Numbered from the stretch's first letter, positions 25,083 to 33,920 are shown. The stretch is DNA of 64,000 bases from Comamonas sp. KCTC 72670 (GCA_014656495.1 BNCN01000001.1:985121-1049120); one strand, 5' to 3'. Notes: a model not told the origin generated them from the letters alone. Program-made: numbers and translations.

Positions 25083-26178
25083 AGTGAACGCTCCGCTCTT
25101 GCGCGAGGAGAATCAGCTTGGACCGGCTGGGCACCGCCAGTTTGACGAACACCCGCTTCAGGTGCGTCTTCAACGTATTCAGCGAGCTGCCCATGTCTTC
25201 CGCGATGGTTTGGTTGTCCCAGCCATTCAAGACACGCTCCACCACGTCCATCTCGCGGGGGGTGAGGCGCTTGCGCCAATGGGCGGGCGCCTGGGCGCCA
25301 TGAGACACCTCCTGGAACAACAACGCCCAGGGCGTCCTCCCGGGAGGACCTGGCAAGCGAAGGAAGGTCACCTTCAAGCTGCGCCCCGGCCGCCAGAAGG
25401 TCAGGACGTCCTGCCCTGAGAGCATTCGCTGACCTGAGCGACCGAGTCCCTCCAGCGCATCCAGGAGCACCTGCGGCAATCCAAAGCGGCCACAGGGTGC
25501 ATCGGGGAACCAGTGATGGAGCAGCGCCGTGGAGCGGGGCGTGCGCATCAGCTCGGCGTGGGGAGGGCTCAGCACGATGCTTTCGAGCCCCGTGTGCCGG
25601 AAGAGCTGCTCCAGGAGGTCTCCCTGCCGGGCCATGTCTCCCAGCATGAGGCAGTTGCGGACCGTTCTCGCCAGGATGGGGGTCAGGCGCTGGAGGAAGG
25701 CCTGCTCCCGCGAGGTGAAGGCCTTCCGCTTGTCCCGGTACAGGGTGAAGCCGCTGTGCCAACCCAGCCCCATGTCCAGCGCCACCGACATCACGCGCTC
25801 CACCCGCATGTTCAGCTCCAGGCAGTGCGAATACATGGCGGTGTTCCACATCGCCTGCCGCGGCAGCATCTCGGAGTCTCGCAGCACGGTGTTGGGCTGC
25901 TGAATCACCGCGGAGCTCACGAAGCACTCGTCTGAAATCTCCGGGTAACGGTCGAAGAAGGCCTGAGGCATGTCCTGGACCATGGGCCAGTCATACTGAT
26001 GGGGCTCGCCGGGTCTGGACACGCAGAGCCCGCCGAAGTCCGCGGCCAGCACACGTGACAGAATCTCGTAGGAATTGGAGAAGACCTCCGACAGGTCGAG
26101 TGAGCTGCTCAACGCGGTCATCACCTCCAGGAGAACCTGCTCGCCCTGACTGGAATCCCACGGCCCCTTCGCGCGCAT
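25075..26178 (-). CDS. LuxR-type transcriptional regulator
   Basis: 367 residues. The C-terminal helix-turn-helix of the LuxR/GerE family is clear: LTPREMDVVERVLNGWDNQTIAEDMGSSLNTLKTHLKRVF at about 300-340. The first about 200 residues look like a GAF-type sensor (ALSSSLDLSEVFSNSYEILSRVLAADFGGLCV; later LGWHSGFTLYRDKRKAFTSREQAFL, as seen in many myxobacterial regulators). No receiver domain or acyl-homoserine-lactone pocket motif is evident. It is divergent from the exported protein at 26355 with a 176-bp shared region that contains an inverted repeat, so that gene is a candidate target. Confidence 0.85.
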   Translation of the reverse strand: MRAKGPWDSSQGEQVLLEVMTALSSSLDLSEVFSNSYEILSRVLAADFGGLCVSRPGEPHQYDWPMVQDMPQAFFDRYPEISDECFVSSAVIQQPNTVLRDSEMLPRQAMWNTAMYSHCLELNMRVERVMSVALDMGLGWHSGFTLYRDKRKAFTSREQAFLQRLTPILARTVRNCLMLGDMARQGDLLEQLFRHTGLESIVLSPPHAELMRTPRSTALLHHWFPDAPCGRFGLPQVLLDALEGLGRSGQRMLSGQDVLTFWRPGRSLKVTFLRLPGPPGRTPWALLFQEVSHGAQAPAHWRKRLTPREMDVVERVLNGWDNQTIAEDMGSSLNTLKTHLKRVFVKLAVPSRSKLILLAQERSVHSP

Positions 26179-26249
26179 GACGTTCCTCCATGTCTGGCTT
26201 CAAGCGGCAACACGCCGTCGACATTGTTTTTACCATCGCGGGTGCTGAC

Positions 26250-26273
26250 GGCGTCACCCCTATGGGTGATGCC
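26250..26273. promoter_or_regulatory. inverted repeat in divergent promoter region
   Basis: GGCGTCACCC (26250-26259) and GGGTGATGCC (26264-26273) form a 10-bp stem with one G-T pair and a four-base loop, between the LuxR-type gene and the exported protein gene. It could be an operator for either. Confidence 0.4.
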
Positions 26274-26354
26274 CGCGCGCGACAGGCCCACGTACGTTTC
26301 GCGCCTCAAGCGCCCAGACCTGACCGAGGCGCCTGAAACCCAAGGAGAAAGCCC

Positions 26355-26855
26355 ATGCGAAACCCCCTGTTTGCATCCGTCCTGGCCGCTGGTGTTCTTC
26401 TGCTCGCAGGCAAGGCTCAAGCCCTGCCGGACGGCTGGTCCACGCAGGAGACAGACAACCGGGTCACCCTCTTCGACCACAATCGCGAGGTTGTCTGGGT
26501 TGGATTCCTGGACGATGACGGGATCTGGCATGAGTCGACCCACGCGCCCAAGCGCCCCAGCACGGGAGACAAGGGCGGCACGCTGGGCGGCGTCCACGTC
26601 GCGGCGGACCATGTCCGGGTCAACATCGCCCGGCCGGTGGCTGGCATCGTCGTCATTGACGCGACGACGCAGCACGTCGTCTTCGAGCTCATGGGCGGCC
26701 TGGAGCCGGGAGCGGCCGTCAAGATTCCCACGGACAAACTCGGCGACACCGTGCAATTGCTGGCCACCGTCGATGACCGGGGCACGACGCTCGACCTCGC
26801 GTTCTTCAAGCGGATGGGGGCCTGCAGCAACAAGTCCTCCTGGACCAGCCGCTGA
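26355..26855 (+). CDS. small exported protein
   Basis: 166 residues with a good AAGGAGA ribosome site and a cleavable signal peptide (LFASVLAAGVLLLAGKAQA before LPDGW). The mature part is beta-rich with no cysteine until one near the C-terminus (GACSN). No domain is recognised. It has its own strong terminator at 26870-26897 and shares a promoter region with the LuxR-type regulator. Confidence 0.75.
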   Translation: MRNPLFASVLAAGVLLLAGKAQALPDGWSTQETDNRVTLFDHNREVVWVGFLDDDGIWHESTHAPKRPSTGDKGGTLGGVHVAADHVRVNIARPVAGIVVIDATTQHVVFELMGGLEPGAAVKIPTDKLGDTVQLLATVDDRGTTLDLAFFKRMGACSNKSSWTSR

Positions 26856-26869
26856 CGTCGGCGCCGGCA

Positions 26870-26897
26870 GCGCCCGAAGCCCTCGGGCTCCGGGCGC
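26870..26897 (+). terminator. strong hairpin terminator
   Basis: GCGCCCG (26870-26876) with CGGGCGC (26891-26897), and inside it AGCCC (26878-26882) with GGGCT (26885-26889), give a 12-bp stem with one internal mismatch, 14 bp after the stop at 26855. Confidence 0.7.
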
Positions 26898-27005
26898 ACG
26901 GGCACACGACACGCGCACCTCGGCGCGCGGGCGTGAAGGCAGACAGTGGGCACGTGATGCCAGCGTCCCCTTAGGCCATCAATACCACATATCCATCTAT
27001 TTCCT

Positions 27006-27021
27006 GGGGCCCTTCCTTTGC
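27006..27021 (+). promoter_or_regulatory. candidate sigma-54 promoter (-24/-12)
   Basis: GG at 27008-27009 and GC at 27020-27021 are ten bases apart, with C at the expected positions after GG and TT before GC, fitting TGGCAC-N5-TTGC at the key positions. The expected start of transcription is near 27033, just before the coding start at 27044, so this activator may control itself. Confidence 0.4.
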
Positions 27022-27043
27022 CGTATGACGGAAGGCAGCCCAG

Positions 27044-28429
27044 ATGACCGACGACACCCTCAGCGCCGAACACGCCCCCTCTTCCGAAAGCGGACCGGGC
27101 GCGGCAACGCTGGTCCTTGCCTTTACGCGTCATGCCTTCATCGAGGACGAGCGACATGCGCTGGGAAGCGGCGCGACGCTCGTGGGGCGTGGCGCCCCCC
27201 TCTTCTCCCGGGTGGCCCTGGACGACGCCCGGCTCTCCCGGGGCCATGCGCGCATCGAGCGCACGGGGGGCACCTGGTTCGTCGAGGACCTGGGCAGCCA
27301 CAACGGCACCCGCCTCAACGGCCAGCGACTCCTGGGGCGCGCCCCGCTCGCGTGGGGGGATGTGCTTCGGATGGGGGACACGCTGTGTGTCTTCGCCGAG
27401 GCCGCCGAGGCGCCGAATGACGAACCGCCGGACGACGGCCTGGTGGGCCGGAGCGCCGCGCTGACGCGGCTCCGCCGCGACCTCGAGCGGGCCGCACGGT
27501 ATGAGCAGTCCGTGCTCATCCAGGGAGAGACGGGGACGGGCAAGGAGGTCGTGGCGCGCGCGCTCCATGAACGGAGTGGCCGCGCGGGGCCCTTCATCGC
27601 GCTCAACTGTGGAGGCGTCGCGGAGAGCGTGCTGGACAGCGAGCTGTTCGGCCATGTGCGCGGCGCGTTCACGGGCGCGGCGGCCTCCCGGGACGGCCTC
27701 CTGCGCGAGGCGCACGGGGGCACGCTGTTCCTGGACGAGCTGGGGGAGATGCCGCCCACGCTCCAGGTCAAGCTGCTCCGCGTGCTGGAGACGCGGCGGG
27801 TCCGCGCCCTGGGCGGCGCGCAGGAGGTCCCCATCGATGTGAGGGTCCTCGCGGCCACCCACCGGGACCTCGTCTCCCAGGTGAACGAGGCCGCCTTCCG
27901 CGCGGACCTCTACGCGAGGCTCGTCCAGTGGCGCCTCCTGATGCCCCCGCTGCGTGAGCGCCGCGAGGACATCGCGCCGCTCGCGCGTCACCTGCTGAGG
28001 CGAATGAAGGCCGAAGCCCGGCCCATCGACGTGGGCCTCGCCGAGGCGCTGCTCCTGCATGAATGGCCGCTCAACGTGCGGGGCCTGCTCAACGTGCTCT
28101 CCATCGCGGTCATCGCGTCGGATGGAGGACCGCTGACGCGGGGAGAGCAGGTGGAGCACGAGTTGCAGGCGGAGCAGCGGATGCTGGCGTCCAGGCACGC
28201 CGAGCCGCCGTCCGCCGAGGAGTCCTCCTCCCAGCCCCCGGCTCCGCGCCCCGCGCGCGCCGTCGAGTCCAGCCCGCGGGAGCTGGAGCACCACCTGCGC
28301 ACCCACCAGGGAAAGGTCGCGGAAGTCGCCCGTCACCTCGGGTGCTCGCGGCAGCAGGTGTACCGGTGGATTGAAGACTTCGGACTCGAGCTGGACCACT
28401 ACCGCGCGCCCCCGCCGCGCCTCAGTTGA
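27044..28429 (+). CDS. FHA-domain sigma-54-dependent activator
   Basis: 461 residues in three parts. An FHA domain (about 40-115; SRGHARIE, DLGSHNGTRLNG) reads phosphothreonine, linking it to Ser/Thr kinases. The AAA+ domain has Walker A GETGTGKE near 163, the sigma-54 contact loop GAFTGA near 207 and Walker B TLFLDELGEM. A Fis-type helix-turn-helix ends the protein (VAEVARHLGCSRQQVYRWIEDF). This FHA-AAA-Fis architecture is characteristic of myxobacteria. The ADYC-type and kinase genes follow on the same strand within 18 bp, so the kinase encoded at 29554 may be its partner; that link is inferred from position. Confidence 0.93.
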   Translation: MTDDTLSAEHAPSSESGPGAATLVLAFTRHAFIEDERHALGSGATLVGRGAPLFSRVALDDARLSRGHARIERTGGTWFVEDLGSHNGTRLNGQRLLGRAPLAWGDVLRMGDTLCVFAEAAEAPNDEPPDDGLVGRSAALTRLRRDLERAARYEQSVLIQGETGTGKEVVARALHERSGRAGPFIALNCGGVAESVLDSELFGHVRGAFTGAAASRDGLLREAHGGTLFLDELGEMPPTLQVKLLRVLETRRVRALGGAQEVPIDVRVLAATHRDLVSQVNEAAFRADLYARLVQWRLLMPPLRERREDIAPLARHLLRRMKAEARPIDVGLAEALLLHEWPLNVRGLLNVLSIAVIASDGGPLTRGEQVEHELQAEQRMLASRHAEPPSAEESSSQPPAPRPARAVESSPRELEHHLRTHQGKVAEVARHLGCSRQQVYRWIEDFGLELDHYRAPPPRLS

Positions 28430-28447
28430 GACATCACCAAGGGTCCC

Positions 28448-29557
28448 ATGCGTCCTCTGATCCCCCTGTCGATGATGGCCTGGATGGCGACGCTGAGCGC
28501 CAAGGACTGTATTCCGCCCACGGCCTTCGAGCCGCGGGTCCAGGGCGCTCGAGTGACCGCGCCCCTCCAGCCGGCGCACGTCAATCCGCAGGCCCCCAGC
28601 ATCACCGGCTGGACGGGCCTCGATGGCGGCAGCGTCTTCTTCCCGGAGCCGTTCGACGGGGGCGCCGGCATCTGGAAGGGGAGCGATGGGAGGGAATACA
28701 AAATCATCGAGAGTCCCCACGAGGACCCGTGCCTGCCCCCGGTCCTTCAAGACGCGGGCGCCCGGCTCAAGCTCTATACCGTCATCGACCACGACAGAGG
28801 CATCAACGTCTGCGAACGCACGGGCTATCGCACGCAGAACCCCGCTGAATGCTCACCCGACGCAGGCGACTTCTATCAAGGGAAGGCCGTCATCATGCCC
28901 GGGTGCTGGCTGCCGGACGGGGGCTTCCACGACGGAGGCGGCGGCGCGCCGTGCTTCACCGCGAGCTGCACGACGGGGGCGGTCGGCGTCTGTGCGCATT
29001 GGGGCTACCTCCCGAATCAGGAGTGGGATGGAGGCCCCCCGCTCGCCAGGCTGTTCCAGGCGTGTGTGCGGGCCGCGCGCGCCGACTACAACGGCGACGG
29101 CGAGTCCTTCACCTGCCAGGGCACCTACGTCGACTTCGTCGACGGATATGGCATCCAGACCCAGGACACGTTCAACGGGGAGCTGCCCCCCCTGCTCTTC
29201 GAGGCTGCCTGGAGCGAGCAAGGCGCCTTGCCTTTTGGAGTGACGCCGAGCGGAGAGGGTTGTGTGCGGCCGCGCTACGCCCCAGCCCCCCTTTCGAAAA
29301 TCCGAGGGGCGCCCGGCGCGTGGCTGAAGGCGAGCTACGACTGCCAGCAACCCGGTGACGCGGGGACCCCCTTGAAGGACTACTTCGATGGGGGCGTGCC
29401 CTTCCTGCTGCTGACCCAGACCTGGAGGAACAAGTACTGCGTCACGGGCACCCAGCCGGGTGACGAGCTCCGCACCCACTGCCCCGCGTGCACCGGGGAG
29501 CCCCTGGGGCCAAGGACCTGTCACGGGGCGGGCTGCGCATCCACTCCGCTGCCTTGA
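28448..29557 (+). CDS. ADYC-like secreted protein
   Basis: 369 residues. The N-terminus (PLIPLSMMAWMATLSAKDC) is a weak signal or lipoprotein-like leader with Cys20 after a poor lipobox. The body contains about 18 cysteines and Asp/Gly-rich stretches. The segment FQACVRAARADYNGDGESFTCQGT matches the core of the ADYC domain described from myxobacterial proteins, with Asn replacing the Cys of the name. The gene sits 18 bp after the sigma-54 activator and its stop overlaps the TTG start of the kinase fusion, so the three form an apparent operon. It is presumably extracytoplasmic; function unknown. Confidence 0.72.
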   Translation: MRPLIPLSMMAWMATLSAKDCIPPTAFEPRVQGARVTAPLQPAHVNPQAPSITGWTGLDGGSVFFPEPFDGGAGIWKGSDGREYKIIESPHEDPCLPPVLQDAGARLKLYTVIDHDRGINVCERTGYRTQNPAECSPDAGDFYQGKAVIMPGCWLPDGGFHDGGGGAPCFTASCTTGAVGVCAHWGYLPNQEWDGGPPLARLFQACVRAARADYNGDGESFTCQGTYVDFVDGYGIQTQDTFNGELPPLLFEAAWSEQGALPFGVTPSGEGCVRPRYAPAPLSKIRGAPGAWLKASYDCQQPGDAGTPLKDYFDGGVPFLLLTQTWRNKYCVTGTQPGDELRTHCPACTGEPLGPRTCHGAGCASTPLP

Positions 29558-32500
29558 GCGCTCCGGGGACAGAAGGCTGGGAGCCGCCCCCGGCATTCGA
29601 CGAGTACCGCCTCGTCCGCCTGCTGGGCCAGGGTGGGATGGGCCGCGTCTACCTGGCCGAGGACACGGCGCTCCAGCGTCGGGTCGCCATCAAGTTCATC
29701 GGCGCGGAGCGGGCCGGCCCGAGCCAGCGTGAGCGGCTTGTCGCCGAGGCCCGAGCGCTCGCGCGGCTCCGTCACCCCAACGTGGTGACGGTGTACCGGG
29801 TCTCGGAAGTGGGCGCCCAGCCCTATCTGGTGCAGGAGTTCCTCCCCGGCGTCTCCCTGCGGGAGCTGCCCACGCCGCTTGCTCCAGAGCGCGTCCTGGC
29901 CATTGCCCTGGGACTGGGACGGGGGCTGGCCGCCGCGCACCGCGCGCAGGTGCTCCACCGCGACATCAAACCGGACAACGTCATGGTGCTGCCGGAGGGC
30001 GAGGTGAAGCTCGTCGACTTCGGGCTCGCCCTCTCCTGGCATCCGGCTCCGGAGGACACAGCGCCCACGGCCCGGTCGTCGGTCCCCATCGCGGGCACGC
30101 GTGGGTACATGGCGCCGGAGGCGCTGCGTGGCGAACCGCCCGGCCCGCGAGGAGACGTCTATGGCCTGGGCATGGTGCTCCACGAACTCTTGGAGGGACA
30201 TCGTCCGTTCGACACAGCGACCGCGAGCGGAGCGGCGGACGCCCCCCAAACGCCCGAAGCGCCCCCGGCCAGTTCTGCGCCGCTGGGAAGCGGGCTCGGC
30301 GGTGGCCTGCGCGCCATCATCCTTCGGTGCCTCGAATACGACCCGGCACGCCGCTTCGCCTCCGCCGATGCGCTGTGCGAGGCGCTCGCGCGCCTGAAGG
30401 AGGACGGTGACGCGGTGCCGGTGCCCCCCGGCAATCCCTATCGCGGGCTCCAGGCCTTCGACGCGGAGCATCGGGCGGTCTTCTTCGGACGCGGCGCGGA
30501 GGTTCGCGCCATTCACGAACGGCTGCGCTCCCAGGCGTTGGTGCTCGTCGCGGGGGACTCGGGCGTGGGCAAGTCCTCGCTGTGCCGGGCGGGCGTGGCG
30601 CCGCTCGTCGCGCAAGCGGGGCTCGGGGACGGCTGTGCCTACTCCGTGCTGTCGCTCATGCCTGGGCGCCGTCCCCTCACGGCGCTGGTCGCCGCGGTGG
30701 CGGGCCGGCTCGGCCTGTCCGAGGCGCTGCTGGCGGCCCAGGTGCGGCACGAGCCCGCGGCCATGGCTCGGGCGCTGCGCGCCGCCGGGCCCACGCGGGG
30801 CACCCTGCTGTTCATCGACCAGCTCGAGGAGCTGTTCACCCAGAGCGAGCCGGACGAGGCGGCCGCCTTCACCCAGGTGCTCGGGCACCTGGCCATCCTG
30901 GCCCGGGGCGTGCGCACGCTGGCCACGGTGCGAGGGGACTCCTTCACGCGGCTGGCGACGCTGCCGGGGCTGGAGGATGAAGTGGCGCGCGCGCTCTTCC
31001 TCGTCAAGCCGCTGGGCCCGGAAGGCACGCGCGAGGCCGTGACCGGCCCCGCGCGCGTGACGGGCGTCGCGTTCGAAACGGAGGCCCTGGTGGACACGCT
31101 GGTGGCGTCCTCCGCCCAGGCCCCGGGTGGACTGCCCATCCTCCAGTTCACGCTCGCCGAGCTGTGGGATGCACGCGACCGGACGACCCAGTCCATCCGC
31201 GAAGCCTCGCTGGAGGCGCTCGGGGGCGTGGCCGGGGCCCTGGGCCGTCACGCGGACGGCGTGCTGGCCGCGCTGTCTCCCGCTGCGCGACTGGCGGCGC
31301 GCGGGCTCCTCTTGCGGCTCATCAGTCCGGAAGGCGCCCGGGTCCGGCGGACCGCCGGGGAGCTCGGCGCGGAGACCTCCGCGAATCGCGTCGCGCTGGA
31401 GGCCCTGGTCCGGGCGCGGCTCGTCGTGGTCCGGCGGGACGGCGAGGCGCACGTCCACGAGGTGGCGCACGAAGCCCTGCTCGAAGGTTGGTCCACCTTG
31501 CGCGGGTGGCTCGAGGCGGCCCGTCAGGAGCGGCAGGTGTTGGAACGGGTGAGGCTCGCCGCCGCCACCTGGGAGCGCGCGGGCCATGCCACTTCGGCGC
31601 TGTGGAGCCGGCGTGAGCTCGCCGGGGTAGCGGCGGCCGGCGAGCTCGCGCTGACCCAGCGGGAAGCAGCGTTCCTCAAGGCCTCGCGGCGGGCGCTCCG
31701 GCGCAGCTTCGCGCGGCGCCTGGGGTTGGCGCTCGCCGTGCCGCTCACCGCCCTGGCAGCGGGCGGCGCGGCCTGGCTGAAGGGCCGTCATGCGCTGGAG
31801 CGCACCGTCCAGGCGCACCTGGACGACGCCCGGACGTCCCTCGTCGAAGCCCGGACGCATCATGCCGAGGCGAAGGCCACTCGCGCGGACGCCTTCCGAC
31901 GCTGGGACGCGCGAGGGGAGCGCGCCCTCACCGGTGCGCCAGCCTCCGATGAGGGCGCGGAGCCCGAGGCGTCGTGGACCGAGGCTCGACAGCGCGATGG
32001 CCTCGCGGACGAGGCCTATCAACGTGCCACGCAGGCGCTCGACACCGCCTTGCTGTTGGACGGCTCGCGGCGGGAGGCGCGCGGACTGCTCGCGGAGGTC
32101 CTGACAGGACGCATGGAGCTGGCGGAGTGGTTCTTTCGTCCCGGGCAGCGGCGCGAGGCCCTGCGCAGACTCGCGAGCCTCGATGACGACGGCACCGGCC
32201 AGCGCCGGCTGCTCGCACCGCCGGTCCTGGACCTCGCCACGGAGCCGCCGGGTGTGGAGGTGCTGCTCCAGCGCGACATGGGCGCACCCGGGGCGCCCCA
32301 GCTGTCCGAGGGCCGCTCCCTGGGCCCGACGCCCATCGCGTCGCACGCGCTCGAGACAGGCCCGGGGTCGTATGTCCTCACCTTCCAGGCGCCGGGCCTG
32401 ACGCGCACGGTCCTCCCGGTGGTGCTCGCCTCGGGAGAGCACCTCCAGGCGCGCGTCCCCCTGCCACGGGCGGCGGACATCCCGGAGGGCTTCGTCTACA

Positions 32501-33318
32501 TCCCGCCGGGCCGGTTCCTCTTCGGCAGCAGCGACGACGAGGCCCTGCGGCGCGAGTTCCTCCAGGCGCCCCCGCTGCGGCAGGTGACGACCGAGGGGTA
32601 CCTCATCGCCCGCCATGAGGTGACGTTCGCCGAGTGGCTCGCGTTCCTCGACGCGCTGCCACCGGACGCGCAGCGGCGGCGAACGCCCGGCGTGCGGTCA
32701 ACGGCGGGCGCGCTGGCGCTCACCCGGGAGAAGACGGGCTGGCGGCTCATGCTGCAGCCCACGCAGCACCCCCTCTCCGCGCGCAGCGGCGAGCCCATCC
32801 GCTACCCGGGCCGCACACACCGGGCCGTGCAGGACTGGTTGCGCTTTCCCGTCTCGGCCATCTCCCTGGAGGACGCGCGGGCGTACCTCGCGTGGCTCGA
32901 CCGCTCCGGGCGCATCCCGGGAGCCCGGCTGTGCTCCGAATACGAATGGGAGCGCGCGGCACGCGGCGCGGACGCGCGCCTGTTTCCCATGGGCGACACG
33001 CTCGCACCGGATGACGCGAACTTCGATGAGACGTACGGCCGCCAACCGCTGGGCTTCGGTCCCGACGAGGTGGGCGCCCACCCGGCATCCGCCAGCCCCT
33101 TCGGCGTGATGGACCTGGCCGGCAACATCATCGAGTGGGTGAGGTCGGTCCGCGAGCCCGGAGAAGCGGTGGCCCGTGGTGGGTCCTGGTACTACGACCG
33201 GATCTCCAACCGCTCCAACTCGCGGATGCCCAACGAGCCCTGGCTGAGGGACATCCGCATCGGCCTGCGCGTCTGCGCGCCCGCACCGGCTCCGCGTCAC
33301 GACCCGCCACACGATTGA
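29554..33318 (+). CDS. Ser/Thr kinase - nSTAND ATPase - sulfatase-modifying-factor domain fusion
   Basis: About 1254 residues from a TTG overlapping the previous stop (TTGA). Residues about 10-280 are a Hanks-type kinase (GQGGMGRVYLAED, AIKFI, HRDIKPDN, VDFGLA). Residues about 295-700 are an nSTAND NTPase (NPYRGLQAFDAEH, Walker A GDSGVGKSS near 335, FIDQLEELF as Walker B). One membrane segment lies near 720-742 (LGLALAVPLTALAAGGAAWL). A coiled-coil and PEGA-like part follows, and residues about 980-1248 are a formylglycine-generating-enzyme-like domain (IPPGRFLFGSSDDE, EYEWERAARG, GNIIEWV, RGGSWYYD). The Cys pair of true FGE is missing, so this domain is likelier a binding or structural module outside the membrane. 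It is probably a transmembrane signalling protein. Confidence 0.9.
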   Translation: MSAPGTEGWEPPPAFDEYRLVRLLGQGGMGRVYLAEDTALQRRVAIKFIGAERAGPSQRERLVAEARALARLRHPNVVTVYRVSEVGAQPYLVQEFLPGVSLRELPTPLAPERVLAIALGLGRGLAAAHRAQVLHRDIKPDNVMVLPEGEVKLVDFGLALSWHPAPEDTAPTARSSVPIAGTRGYMAPEALRGEPPGPRGDVYGLGMVLHELLEGHRPFDTATASGAADAPQTPEAPPASSAPLGSGLGGGLRAIILRCLEYDPARRFASADALCEALARLKEDGDAVPVPPGNPYRGLQAFDAEHRAVFFGRGAEVRAIHERLRSQALVLVAGDSGVGKSSLCRAGVAPLVAQAGLGDGCAYSVLSLMPGRRPLTALVAAVAGRLGLSEALLAAQVRHEPAAMARALRAAGPTRGTLLFIDQLEELFTQSEPDEAAAFTQVLGHLAILARGVRTLATVRGDSFTRLATLPGLEDEVARALFLVKPLGPEGTREAVTGPARVTGVAFETEALVDTLVASSAQAPGGLPILQFTLAELWDARDRTTQSIREASLEALGGVAGALGRHADGVLAALSPAARLAARGLLLRLISPEGARVRRTAGELGAETSANRVALEALVRARLVVVRRDGEAHVHEVAHEALLEGWSTLRGWLEAARQERQVLERVRLAAATWERAGHATSALWSRRELAGVAAAGELALTQREAAFLKASRRALRRSFARRLGLALAVPLTALAAGGAAWLKGRHALERTVQAHLDDARTSLVEARTHHAEAKATRADAFRRWDARGERALTGAPASDEGAEPEASWTEARQRDGLADEAYQRATQALDTALLLDGSRREARGLLAEVLTGRMELAEWFFRPGQRREALRRLASLDDDGTGQRRLLAPPVLDLATEPPGVEVLLQRDMGAPGAPQLSEGRSLGPTPIASHALETGPGSYVLTFQAPGLTRTVLPVVLASGEHLQARVPLPRAADIPEGFVYIPPGRFLFGSSDDEALRREFLQAPPLRQVTTEGYLIARHEVTFAEWLAFLDALPPDAQRRRTPGVRSTAGALALTREKTGWRLMLQPTQHPLSARSGEPIRYPGRTHRAVQDWLRFPVSAISLEDARAYLAWLDRSGRIPGARLCSEYEWERAARGADARLFPMGDTLAPDDANFDETYGRQPLGFGPDEVGAHPASASPFGVMDLAGNIIEWVRSVREPGEAVARGGSWYYDRISNRSNSRMPNEPWLRDIRIGLRVCAPAPAPRHDPPHD

Positions 33319-33329
33319 GGCAGCCCGCG

Positions 33330-33357
33330 TCCGGACATGTCCGGACATGTCCTGGAC
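33330..33357. promoter_or_regulatory. overlapping palindromes / 10-bp tandem repeat
   Basis: The unit GTCCGGACAT is repeated twice in tandem followed by GTCC, creating a 16-bp perfect palindrome at 33330-33345 and a second imperfect one at 33340-33357. It lies between the kinase fusion stop and the avidin-like gene and shares TGTCCGGACA with 21038-21047. Confidence 0.45.
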
Positions 33358-33485
33358 GGGCGCGAGCACACGGCGGCGCCACCGACGCCCCTGCCCTCGC
33401 CGCGCCGGGGCGGGCTGGCACAACGCGTGCTCATGGGAAATCCGAGCCCACGGAGGGCTCCTCGACCCCCAGAGAGGTTTCCCCC

Positions 33486-33920
33486 ATGCAGCAGAGCAAG
33501 CTCCTCGGCCTCCTCTTCGTCCTTCCGATGTTGATGCTCAGCACCTCCGCCCACGCCTTCAACATCAATGGGACGTACAAGTCCGAGAGCGGTGAGTTCG
33601 TCCTGACCATCACCCACTCCAGCGACTACGACGGCTCGTTCAGCGGGACCTACGACACCTTTTTCACGCCGGTCGGCCCGTTGAGCATCCCCGTCTCGGG
33701 GACCTTCCACTTCGTCAACAACCCCGACGGGAGCCTGGTGCCGCTCGCGCTCAAGTTCTCCTCGACGATGCGGCCCGCGGGCTGGCCCTATGTGCTGGTG
33801 GACGCCTGGTCGGGCATCCTCAAGGCGCCCGGCGTCATCTCCGCGACGGGCGTGAGGACCTTCCTCCCCGCGGGAGGCCCGGGCGAGCTGTCGAGCCTCG
33901 GAACCCATACCTTCAATTAG
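33486..33920 (+). CDS. avidin-like secreted protein
   Basis: 144 residues from the ATG at 33486; the longer frame upstream has no ribosome site and would bury the signal peptide (LLGLLFVLPMLMLSTSAHA). The mature part of about 120 residues follows the avidin beta-barrel pattern: NGTYKSESGEFVLTIT, GSFSGTYDT, SGTFHFVNNPDGSLVPLALKFSS, VDAWSGIL, then a final GELSSLGTHTFN. In avidins the biotin pocket is lined by Trp; here only the Trp of AWSG and one in GWPY are present, and the positions in RTFLPA and LSSLG that usually hold Trp are Phe and Leu. It may bind another ligand or biotin weakly. Family assignment is by eye. Confidence 0.55.
   Translation: MQQSKLLGLLFVLPMLMLSTSAHAFNINGTYKSESGEFVLTITHSSDYDGSFSGTYDTFFTPVGPLSIPVSGTFHFVNNPDGSLVPLALKFSSTMRPAGWPYVLVDAWSGILKAPGVISATGVRTFLPAGGPGELSSLGTHTFN

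Noticed and set aside
29521..32616. 1031-codon open frame on the minus strand
   Set aside because: It is a shadow of the kinase-nSTAND gene, whose motifs are unmistakable; the antisense product is Arg/Gly/Gln-rich with no domain.
32490..33318. Active formylglycine-generating enzyme domain
   Set aside because: The fold is recognisable but the active-site Cys pair near RGGSW is absent, so catalytic function is not supported.
33135..33485. Extended N-terminus of the avidin-like gene
   Set aside because: It would overlap the kinase fusion and bury the signal peptide.
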